From: Litorihabitans aurantiacus
Lineage (GTDB): Bacteria; Actinomycetota; Actinomycetes; Actinomycetales; Beutenbergiaceae
Direction of reading: 5' to 3'
DNA length: 64,000 nucleotides
Assembly: GCF_030161595.1 (NCBI RefSeq)
Contig: NZ_BSUM01000001.1
Span: forward strand, 2,604,001 to 2,668,000
The notes beneath the pieces were generated by a model. The model had not been told where the DNA came from and made no database searches. It worked only from the letters and a program-made list of their open reading frames with translations. Shown here piece after piece: positions 26,294 through 31,876 of this stretch (position 1 is the stretch's first letter; every line of letters begins with the position of its first letter). The position numbers and the translations under genes were made by a program.

Positions 26294-26763
26294 CGGTTGG
26301 CCTCGGCAGGGGTGGCGGTCTGGTTCGTCATGCGGGAGATCTCCTCCGGTTCGGGGTGGGTGTGGGTTGTGGGTGCGAGCGCAGCGAGGATCGCGGCGTC
26401 GGCCTGGGGGCCGAGCGTGTAGCGGCCCCGGTGCTCGCTGAGCAAGCCGCGCACCGCCAGCTCATCGAGCGCGGCGTGCACGTCTGCCTCGGTTGCGCCG
26501 GTGGCCCTCGCGATCACGGGCCGAGAGATCGTGAGGGGAAGCACGCGCGCGAGCACTGCGGCCAGCACGCGGCGGGACGTTGGGCCGGCTCCGCCGTCGG
26601 TCGTGAACGGCGACGCCTCGCGAGTGAGCGCCGCCGCCCTCCGGTGGGGCCAGCTCGCGGGCGTGGGCCGAAGGGTGCGCGGTCCGACGGGGCCAAGCTC
26701 CTCCGCCCTGGCTTCGATCTCGGTCACGGTCAGGAACCGTGGCGCGCTGTCAGTAGGTGTCAT
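26290..26763 (-). CDS. Winged-helix-like protein of the element (157 residues)
   Basis: The N-terminal part contains TVTEIEARAEELG and basic WPHRRAAALTREASP. The C-terminal half is a typical winged helix: RRVLAAVLARVLPLTISRPV, then IARATGATEADVHAALDELAVRGLLSE in two stretches and a short GRYTLGPQA wing. Domain size and arrangement resemble small MarR/replication-regulator-like HTH domains. ATG 26763 has TGGAGG about eight bases upstream. About 130 bases of non-coding sequence separate it from the zinc-finger gene, so a promoter may lie there. The specific role is unknown. Confidence 0.68.
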   Translation of the reverse strand: MTPTDSAPRFLTVTEIEARAEELGPVGPRTLRPTPASWPHRRAAALTREASPFTTDGGAGPTSRRVLAAVLARVLPLTISRPVIARATGATEADVHAALDELAVRGLLSEHRGRYTLGPQADAAILAALAPTTHTHPEPEEISRMTNQTATPAEANR

Positions 26764-26896
26764 CGCTGCGACCTCCAGTGGTGGGAGCCCGTGACGCTAA
26801 GGGGTCTCGGGATCGTTGCTATTGCAGTGGTTGTGTCGCGCGTTTTCCGGGGGTTGGGGTAGTTCCCTCCGAACGCGCAGAATCGCCGAGTTGGCG

Positions 26897-27460
26897 TCAC
26901 GCCGCTCGGTTGCGTCGGGCTCGCTCGCGGCAGCGGCCCGAGCAGTAGCGCGCGCTGGAGCGCTGGGCCGAGAACGTGGTGCCGCAGGTCGCGCAGGTGG
27001 CTGACCGGCCGGTCCGCACGGCAGCCGGTCCGGCGACGGTTGCGAGCACCGCGCGGTCGATCAGGGCGTGGCTGTTGTGTCCGTAGTCGCCGGGGCGGAA
27101 CCCTCGCGCTCGACGGCGCAGACGGCCATAGGCCCGGATCGCGGAGCGGTCAGCGTCGCAGGCGGCTGCCGCCGTGAGCGACGCGAGGTCGCGACTCAGC
27201 GCGGCGTCCGGCATCTTGGCGGCGGCAGCCAGCAGACGCGCGCCCGACGGGGCTGCCCCCAGGCTCTGCCCTGCAACGGCGAAAACCCGACGCCCGTCAA
27301 TCGAGCGCCCCGGGCGCAGGTGCGACGGGGCGATGACACCGAACGGGAAGACGTAGGCCGAGCCAGACCACACGCCGGTCACGGCATCGCCGCCGTGCTC
27401 AGCCTCGATCGCGCCCGGCATCGCGCCGCCGTACTCTGGCGCTTCCCACCACCGACTCAC
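26897..27460 (-). CDS. Zinc-finger protein of the element
   Basis: 187-residue protein. An N-terminal domain of unknown type (SRWWEAPEYGGAMPGAIEA, then VTGVWSGSAYVFPFGVIAPS) is followed by a helical region. The C-terminal zinc finger reads CATCGTTFSAQRSSARYC, then SGRCRERARRNRAA: four cysteines spaced C-x2-C and C-x3-C with a basic tail. This resembles short DNA-binding zinc ribbons found in actinophage and actinobacterial mobile elements. GTG 27460 overlaps the stop of the HTH gene by four bases; the longer open frame upstream is out of register with any ribosome site. Probably DNA-binding; function otherwise unknown. Confidence 0.68.
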   Translation of the reverse strand: MSRWWEAPEYGGAMPGAIEAEHGGDAVTGVWSGSAYVFPFGVIAPSHLRPGRSIDGRRVFAVAGQSLGAAPSGARLLAAAAKMPDAALSRDLASLTAAAACDADRSAIRAYGRLRRRARGFRPGDYGHNSHALIDRAVLATVAGPAAVRTGRSATCATCGTTFSAQRSSARYCSGRCRERARRNRAA

Positions 27461-27660
27461 GCCGTGGTCTCCGGCGCGACGGCGTGCCCGGTCTCCCACG
27501 CGCGCACGGCGGCGAGTGAGTAGCGCACTCGGCCGCTGCCGCCGAGCTTCGTGTACGGGACGCCTCGGCCCCGGTGCCGGTCGTTGCGCAGTGTGCGGGC
27601 CGAGCACTGCCAGCGCTCGGCCAGCTGGTCCTCCGTCAGGAACGTGTCGTCGTCGGTCAT
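27457..27660 (-). CDS. Excisionase-like helix-turn-helix protein of the element
   Basis: 67-residue MerR/Xis-type DNA-binding protein. LTEDQLAERWQCSARTLRND is the helix-turn-helix, RHRGRGVPYTKLGG the wing and GRVRYSLAAVRAWE the last helix, the standard HTH_17 layout. ATG 27660 follows AGGAGG. Small proteins of this type commonly serve as recombination directionality factors or repressors. Its place as first gene of the leftward operon, behind the triple-module control region, fits either role. Directionality factors of serine integrases are very diverse, so that function is only a guess. Confidence 0.78.
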   Translation of the reverse strand: MTDDDTFLTEDQLAERWQCSARTLRNDRHRGRGVPYTKLGGSGRVRYSLAAVRAWETGHAVAPETTA

Positions 27661-27692
27661 CGTGTTTGTCCTCCTGTGTGGGGGCATGCGAA

Positions 27693-27722
27693 AGGGCCAC
27701 CCCGCCGAAGCGGAGTGGCCCT
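27693..27722 (-). terminator. TTCG-tetraloop hairpin in the leader of the HTH gene
   Basis: On the minus strand AGGGCCACTCCGC, loop TTCG, GCGGGGTGGCCCT, then TTTCG: a 13-bp stem with one G-T wobble. It stands about 30 bases upstream of the HTH start, between the triple module and the operon. It could end transcripts coming from the modules or act as an attenuator. Confidence 0.65.
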
Positions 27723-27769
27723 GGTTGGGCTGTTCGGTTGTTCAGTTGCTGGCGTGAAAGTTGGTGCCC

Positions 27770-28023
27770 CACCCTCTGTACACGCGCGCCGACGCGGTAC
27801 CTGGTCGCCCACCGGGGGTGATGCCGGTCTCAGCCCGACGCGCAGCGTCCTGGGAGGTCTCTCCCTCACCCTCTATACACCGGTCCCGATAGCACTTGTA
27901 CGCGTCGATTCGCGGTGACTTGCGTCTCACTTTCGGCGAACGCGTCTCGGGAGGTCTCGCCACTATGTAGACACCGACGCCAACCCCCTGACGGAACCGA
28001 CTTTCGAGTGACGTCGGTCTCAC
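27770..28023 (-). repeat. Three tandem control modules of exactly 64 nt, period 93-97 bp
   Basis: Modules at 27960-28023, 27867-27930 and 27770-27833 (minus strand). Each begins with TGAGAC inside GTGA-N8-TCAC (the first is GAGTGA-N8-TCACTC). Each ends 64 bases later with GTGTAYAGAGGGTG or TGTCTACATAGTGG. The middles are unrelated. Between modules, GAGACCTCCC is repeated. Conserved ends at fixed spacing suggest paired protein sites or repeated promoters. The 27661-28087 gap holds no credible gene. Confidence 0.75.
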
Positions 28024-28034
28024 TCGGAACGCAA

Positions 28035-28071
28035 CGCTGCCCCCGCCCCAAGAGTCGGGACGGGGGCAGCG
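28035..28071 (-). terminator. Hairpin terminator after the YjzC-family gene
   Basis: Perfect 11-bp stem CGCTGCCCCCG (28035-28045) with CGGGGGCAGCG (28061-28071), extendable inside by CCC/GGG. It begins 17 bases after the stop of the minus-strand YjzC-like gene. Confidence 0.8.
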
Positions 28072-28087
28072 TGGCGCTCAGCTCAGG

Positions 28088-28267
28088 TCAGCGACCGGAG
28101 CCATTCTTGGTGCGGTCGACCAGCACGTACCGCTGGCCGGCGCGAGGCGTGGGCGGCAGAGGCTTGTTCTGGACGGCCGTGCGCTCGGCTCCGCTACCGC
28201 CGACGATCCGGTACTGGCCGGAGTAGGGGGCCTTGCTCCCGGGGCTGTACTGCCTGGGCTTGCTCAT
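28088..28267 (-). CDS. YjzC family small protein
   Basis: 59-residue protein whose sequence follows the YjzC family pattern: YSPGSKAPYSGQYRIVGG at the start, then ERTAVQNKPLPPTPRAGQ and YVLVDRTKN at the end. YjzC is a small soluble Bacillus protein of unknown function that also occurs in other bacteria and mobile elements. ATG 28267 has GGAGGT nine bases upstream, much better than the upstream in-frame start at 28300. It sits in its own transcription unit, closed by the hairpin at 28035-28071. Its upstream region holds GAGTGAGAC, also present at the head of the first 64-nt module, hinting at shared control. Confidence 0.8.
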   Translation of the reverse strand: MSKPRQYSPGSKAPYSGQYRIVGGSGAERTAVQNKPLPPTPRAGQRYVLVDRTKNGSGR

Positions 28268-28325
28268 GGTGCTTACCTCCGCAGCGAGGCGTTGACCCAT
28301 TGGCCGAGCTGAGTCTCACTCACGG

Positions 28326-28354
28326 TTGAGTTCGACCCTGGGCGGGAGTAGGTT
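28326..28354 (+). promoter_or_regulatory. Candidate promoter of a small RNA
   Basis: TTGAGT at 28326-28331 and TAGGTT at 28349-28354 with a spacer of exactly 17 bases, opposite in direction to the YjzC gene. No ORF with a ribosome site follows, but a terminator does. Confidence 0.45.
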
Positions 28355-28360
28355 GACCGT

Positions 28361-28434
28361 CTCGGCATCCCAACTGAGACCATCGCCCTGCCCTACCCGT
28401 CGGCCTTGCCCGACTGGGTCGGACAGGGCTTTTT
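28361..28434 (+). ncRNA. Candidate small RNA of about 74 nt in the element
   Basis: Inferred transcript from the promoter at 28326-28354 to a factor-independent terminator. The terminator stem is GCCTTGCCCGAC (28403-28414) with GTCGGACAGGGC (28418-28429), 10 of 12 paired, followed by TTTTT, a rare T-tract in this GC-rich DNA. The 5' part can form a second hairpin, GTCTC with GAGAC. No open frame with a ribosome-binding site is present. The evidence is promoter and terminator geometry only. Confidence 0.45.
28403..28434 (+). terminator. Rho-independent terminator with T-tract
   Basis: Stem 28403-28414 with 28418-28429 and five T residues at 28430-28434 on the plus strand. It is the most canonical terminator in the window. 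Confidence 0.75.
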
Positions 28435-28716
28435 GGTACCTGCTGCGGGATCAACCCTAGCGCTCGAACTACAACCGTGAAACTCAACATGTGGTGCCTG
28501 GGGACTGCGGTCCCCACAAGATGTGGGGACGCGCTGACGTCCATCCACACTCTGTCCACAGGGTCGAGCTGACGCGAACCGCTGATTGGCGCGGGAGCGG
28601 CGCGGCGTCTCCACAGGCTGGGGAAACGCCTTACCACAGAAAGATCGGAGCGTGAATCGGCCGAATCTTGCGGAAACGCAAGGGCGACCCTCGGCGTGTC
28701 GCATCGGCGTGTCGAC

Positions 28717-29073
28717 CTACCAAGCCGCCTCGACTGCCCGCCGCGCCGCCGCCGCCACCTCGCAATCTGCCGCCGCGACCTCCCGGAGCGTGGGGCTGGA
28801 CGTGATCGGACTCCGTCCGTACAGCGCGATTGCAGACCGCCCCGCGCCGTTGAGGTCCACCGGCACCAACGCATCCCAGTCGCCGAGCAGCGGCTCCCAG
28901 CCGGCGGCGTCGAGCTGGCGCATCATCGCGAGCCAGTCAACGGCGTGGAGCGAGTCCCCCGGTGCGAGTGGGTCGCCAACATCGCTGCCGGGGTCGGGCA
29001 GCACGAGCACACCGACGCCCGTCATGGGGTCGAGGCAGGCGGTGTGGAGCGCGGTGCGGAGCGTGATCGTCAC
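28717..29073 (-). CDS. Hypothetical 118-residue protein at the right end of the element
   Basis: Soluble protein with a plausible composition for a real gene: TITLRTALHTACLDPMTGVG, LVLPDPGSDVGDPLAPGDS, LHAVDWLAMMRQLDAAGWEP, and an Ala-rich helical C-terminus. GTG 29073 is preceded by GGAAGG. It is the first leftward gene inside attR. A promoter could lie in the AT-rich arm at 29090-29120, which contains part of attP. No family is recognised. Expression might differ between integrated and circular forms, because its upstream DNA changes at attR. Confidence 0.55.
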   Translation of the reverse strand: MTITLRTALHTACLDPMTGVGVLVLPDPGSDVGDPLAPGDSLHAVDWLAMMRQLDAAGWEPLLGDWDALVPVDLNGAGRSAIALYGRSPITSSPTLREVAAADCEVAAAARRAVEAAW

Positions 29074-29110
29074 GGGTGAGGCCTTCCGTCAAGCGTTGGT
29101 CAAGAGGGTA

Positions 29111-29160
29111 AATACGCGATGATGCAGCCACCGGTGCGAGCGTGGCGATGGCGTACTCCG
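29111..29160. other. attR: right junction of the element, core GCG at 29136-29138
   Basis: Element sequence ends in CAGCCACCGGTGCG, and host DUF4244 sequence resumes with AGCGTGGCGATGGCG. The element arm carries TACGCGAT at 29113-29120, an imperfect inverted match to TATGCGAT on the complement of the left arm. The left and right arms are 15 and 14 bases from the core. Confidence 0.8.
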
Positions 29161-29248
29161 CCGTCGCCATGCCCGCCTCGGGACGCGCCGTGACCACGCC
29201 CCACCGCGCCGCGAGCGCCTCGAGCCGGCGGTGCACCCACCGCCGCAC
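29136..29248 (-). pseudogene. DUF4244 gene, 5' half (split by integrated element)
   Basis: N-terminal half of the DUF4244 gene. From GTG 29248 it encodes a basic cytoplasmic lead (RRWVHRRLEALAARWG), then the prepilin-like MATAEYAIATLA. Past the core at 29136-29138 the frame continues 200 bases into the element with unrelated residues to a stop at 28937. The native continuation is at 22591-22690. The start codon is uncertain because conserved-looking residues (RIVGVALRASDAV) extend further upstream without a start; a base error or a longer gene is possible. Confidence 0.82.
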
Positions 29249-29521
29249 CGTGCGGCCGCTCCGGGCGACCGCGTCGGACGCGCGCAGCGCGACCCCGACG
29301 ATCCTCCCCTGATCCGTGCCATCCTCACTCCCCTCCCGGCGGACCGTGCCGCCGTCTCCTGGGCCGGGTCCGACCCGGGACCACCATCGCGGCCGGCGAC
29401 GGCGTGGGCGGGGCGGCCCGGACCGGTGGGGGACGGCGACGACGCGGGCGGGCGGTGGGGACAGCGCGGGGTGGGGCGGGGACGGCCGGGGACGGCCCGG
29501 GACGGCGAGGGCCGGCGAGGC
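29249..29521. other. G-rich low-complexity spacer between DUF4244 and GNAT genes
   Basis: No gene seen. The part from 29400 to 29515 is a run of imperfect GGGGACGG-like repeats on the plus strand with at least eight runs of three or more G. It could form G-quadruplex or strong secondary structure. Confidence 0.6.
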
Positions 29522-30496
29522 TCAGGCGGGCTGCGCGCCCAGGTGTTCCTCGACCGCGTGCTCCTCGACCTTGGCGTACACCGCGATCGTGCGGACCGGA
29601 GCGAACCCGACGGAGGCGTACAGGCGACCGGCACCGCTGGGGTGCTCGGTGTCGACCCCGAGCTCGATCAGGTCGTAGCGACCGGAGGCGGCGGCGTCCG
29701 CGACCGTGGCCTCGAGCACGGCGCGCGCGAGCCCCCGCCCGCGGGCCTCGGGGCGCGTGCCCACGAGGCTGACGTACAGCTCACGATCGACCCACTGGCC
29801 GCACAGGGCGTAGGCCAGCACGGTGCCGTCGTCGTCCAGCACGACCCGGGAGTCCGCCAGGCGCGACGCGCTCGCACCGATGTGGTCGGCCCAGCGTTCC
29901 GGGCTCTGCGCGGTCGAGCCCCAGTGGCTCGCGAACGCCTCGTTGTGCGCCAGGCGCACCGCCTCGGACATCTCCTCGGTGAGGACGCGCACGCGGGCGT
30001 CGAGCGGCCCGAGCGCTTCACCGGGCAGCGACCGCGCCATGTCGGTGAAGTACCGCACCGGGGCGTAGCCGTGATCGGCGAGCAGGTCGCGGGCGTCGCT
30101 GCCCTCCCTGCCCCCGGACGCGCGCAGCTGCACGGGGGCGCCCGGGTGCCGCTCGGCCGCGAGCGCACGGGCGCGCGGTTCCATGCGCTCCAGCAGCTGC
30201 GTTCCGATACCGCGGCCGCGCCAGTGCGGGTGGACGCCGCCGTCGACGTTCGCGCGCGCCCACCCCTCGCTCGTCAGCGCGCTGCTCACCCGGAGCTGGC
30301 CGTAGGCGACGAGCACGCCGTCCTCCCGCACCGCCCAGGAGTCGAGCGCCGGGTCGAAGCCGTGCTCGAGCAGCTCCTCGGCGAGGTCCTGCGCGGAGTA
30401 GATCTCGTCGGTGCCGTCGTGCTCCGCGAGCACCGCGGTCAGATCGGCCCAGTCGGGGGTGTCGGCGTCGGTCAGGTGGGTCCAGCTCAGCGGCAC
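29522..30496 (-). CDS. Tandem-GNAT acetyltransferase
   Basis: 324-residue protein with two GCN5-related N-acetyltransferase domains, the layout of mycothiol synthase MshD. Domain 1 has VDGGVHPHWRGRGIGTQLLE, the acetyl-CoA pyrophosphate loop RGRGIG. Domain 2 has VGTRPEARGRGLARAVLEAT, followed by GVDTEHPSGAGRLYASVGF. GTG 30496 (VPLSWTHL) has AAGGAG at ideal spacing; the open frame extends to 30607 without support. It could be MshD-like or an unrelated acetyltransferase; MshD identity is not assured. It sits inside the Tad locus, between an F protein and DUF4244, where these genes are normally adjacent, so it may have been acquired there. Confidence 0.82.
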   Translation of the reverse strand: MPLSWTHLTDADTPDWADLTAVLAEHDGTDEIYSAQDLAEELLEHGFDPALDSWAVREDGVLVAYGQLRVSSALTSEGWARANVDGGVHPHWRGRGIGTQLLERMEPRARALAAERHPGAPVQLRASGGREGSDARDLLADHGYAPVRYFTDMARSLPGEALGPLDARVRVLTEEMSEAVRLAHNEAFASHWGSTAQSPERWADHIGASASRLADSRVVLDDDGTVLAYALCGQWVDRELYVSLVGTRPEARGRGLARAVLEATVADAAASGRYDLIELGVDTEHPSGAGRLYASVGFAPVRTIAVYAKVEEHAVEEHLGAQPA

Positions 30497-30581
30497 GGGG
30501 TCTCCTTCGTCTCGACCGCCACCATCTCCGTCGGCCCGCACCGGGTCAACTTGATTCGGCGCCGCCGATGCGAGCACCGAC

Positions 30582-31127
30582 TCATCCCACGAACCCCAGC
30601 AGGTCACCCCCGGTCGCGATCATCACCGGCACGAGGCCCATGAGCACGAACGCGGGCAGGAGACACAGCCCGAGCGGGAGCACCAGCCGGACGCCGAGCC
30701 GCTCCGCGTCCTCCCGGGCCGACGCCGCCCGCGAGGCCCGCAGCGCGCCGGCGGTCGCCGCGAGCGAGGGCCCCGGGGCGACGCCGTCGGTCCACGCCAG
30801 CCGCAGCGCGCGCGTCACGGGGTCCCACGCGCCCGGCACTCGCTCGAACGCCTCCTCCCAGCTCGCCCCGAAGCGCAGCATCCGCGCGGCCACGGCGACC
30901 TCGTGCCCGCCGCGGCCACCGACCGCGCCGCCGAGCGCCTCCAGCGCCGCGGGGACCGACGCCCCCGCCTCCAGCACCGCCGCGACCAGGTCGCACGCGA
31001 CGGCGGGATCGAGCACGACGGCGGCCGGCGGGACCTCCCGCGGCGCGACTCGCGGCGCGCGGGCCCGGGCCAGCACGAGCCAGACGGCGACGCCGAGCGC
31101 CGCGCCCGCCGCGATCACCGGTCCCAC
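30582..31127 (-). CDS. Type II secretion system F family protein (TadC-like)
   Basis: 181-residue integral membrane protein of the T2SSF domain family. GTG 31127 leads directly into a first membrane helix (VIAAGAALGVAVWLVLA). A cytoplasmic T2SSF helical bundle follows: VACDLVAAVLEAGASVPAAL, SWEEAFERVPGAWDPVTRAL, then a C-terminal pair of helices VLPLGLCLLPAFVLMGLVPV. It overlaps the upstream F protein gene by 13 bases. With its partner it forms the inner-membrane platform on which the TadA ATPase acts to build a Flp-type pilus. Size is normal for the short actinobacterial version. Confidence 0.85.
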   Translation of the reverse strand: MGPVIAAGAALGVAVWLVLARARAPRVAPREVPPAAVVLDPAVACDLVAAVLEAGASVPAALEALGGAVGGRGGHEVAVAARMLRFGASWEEAFERVPGAWDPVTRALRLAWTDGVAPGPSLAATAGALRASRAASAREDAERLGVRLVLPLGLCLLPAFVLMGLVPVMIATGGDLLGFVG

Positions 31128-31876
31128 CGCTCGCCCGCCCGCTGTGCGGCTCGCACCATCCGGCGGCTCCACCACCGCCCGAGCGCCAGGAACGCGAGAC
31201 CGAGCACGACGGCGAGCGCCGCCGGTCCGCCCGTCGCGATCGCCCCGAGCGGGTCCGCTCCCAGCCCGGCCCCGACGACGAGGCTCGCCAGAGGCAGCCA
31301 GCCCAGCAGCCGAGCCGTCGCGGCAGGGCCGGCGAGCGCCCGCCGTCGATCGGCGTCGGCCGCCTCGACCTCGGTGATCCCGTGCGCGCAGCCGTCGAGG
31401 ATCTCGGCGAGCGGTGTCCCGCACCGGTGCGCGAGACGGCACGCGACCACGACGGCGTCCGCGGCCGCCGTCGTCCCCACCAGCGCGAGCAGCGGTGGCG
31501 GGACGCCGGAGTCGTCCCGGAGCCCGGGGGCACCCGGCACCCCTGACGCGCCCGCCCGAACGGGTACCGGCTCGTCGGCCAGGGCTCGCTGCCACGCCTG
31601 GGTGACCGTGGCGCCCGAGCGGAGCCTGCTGGCGACCTGCGTGCACAGCACCCCGAGCGGCGGCTCGGCGGGGCGCCGGCGTCGCCGCGAGGACCACCGG
31701 AACCGCCTCGTCCCCGCGGGGGCGCGGCGGCCGGAGGACGCGCGCCCGGCCCGCCGAGGGCCGCCTCGCCCCACCAGCGACCAGCGCCCCTCCAGCAGCA
31801 GCGCCACGGCCACGAGCGCCACGGTGGCCAGGACGGTCGATCCGAGCGGGCCGGCCGGACCGACGACGGCACTCAC
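31115..31876 (-). CDS. Type II secretion system F family protein (TadB-like)
   Basis: 253-residue membrane platform protein. GTG 31876 overlaps the ATPase stop by four bases. An N-terminal helix (LGSTVLATVALVAVALLLEG) precedes a long basic Arg-rich loop. The T2SSF bundle follows: LCTQVASRLRSGATVTQAWQ, ADAVVVACRLAHRCGTPLAE, ILDGCAHGITEVEAADADRR. Two C-terminal helices include PAALAVVLGLAFLALGRWW. It works with the 181-residue partner and TadA. The coupling with neighbouring starts and stops shows one operon from Ssd to the F proteins. Confidence 0.85.
   Translation of the reverse strand: MSAVVGPAGPLGSTVLATVALVAVALLLEGRWSLVGRGGPRRAGRASSGRRAPAGTRRFRWSSRRRRRPAEPPLGVLCTQVASRLRSGATVTQAWQRALADEPVPVRAGASGVPGAPGLRDDSGVPPPLLALVGTTAAADAVVVACRLAHRCGTPLAEILDGCAHGITEVEAADADRRRALAGPAATARLLGWLPLASLVVGAGLGADPLGAIATGGPAALAVVLGLAFLALGRWWSRRMVRAAQRAGERWDR

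Larger units (their letters stand above)
28268..28716. other. Non-coding region with palindromes, candidate sRNA and DnaA-box-like sites
   Basis: About 450 bases without a credible gene. It contains the putative promoter and terminator of a small RNA (28326-28434). Overlapping inverted repeats follow at 28490-28530: GGGGAC-N4-GTCCCC, and GTCCCCACA-AGA-TGTGGGGAC. CTGTCCACA at 28552-28560 differs by one base from the actinobacterial DnaA-box consensus TTGTCCACA. The arrangement could mark an origin or a recombination accessory region. Confidence 0.5.
22691..29138. mobile_element. 6.45-kb serine-integrase integrative element inserted in DUF4244
   Basis: The boundaries were set by the break in DUF4244. 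Removing 22691-29138, which leaves one GCG core, restores the gene. Contents: plus-strand serine integrase at the left end, bidirectional terminator, then minus-strand genes (coiled-coil-like protein, winged-helix protein, two small proteins, zinc-finger protein, excisionase-like HTH, YjzC-family protein, 118-residue protein), plus repeat arrays and a candidate small RNA. Base composition is visibly more AT-rich than the host DNA in the control regions. No capsid, terminase, relaxase, primase or resistance gene is recognisable. It could be an integrative mobilizable element, a phage satellite or a prophage remnant; the name is deliberately neutral. Confidence 0.88.

Noticed and set aside
27742-28023. 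93-residue minus-strand open frame over the triple-module region
   Set aside because: Its sequence simply follows the DNA repeats, no ribosome site precedes it, and a terminator hairpin lies just downstream. Treated as non-coding.
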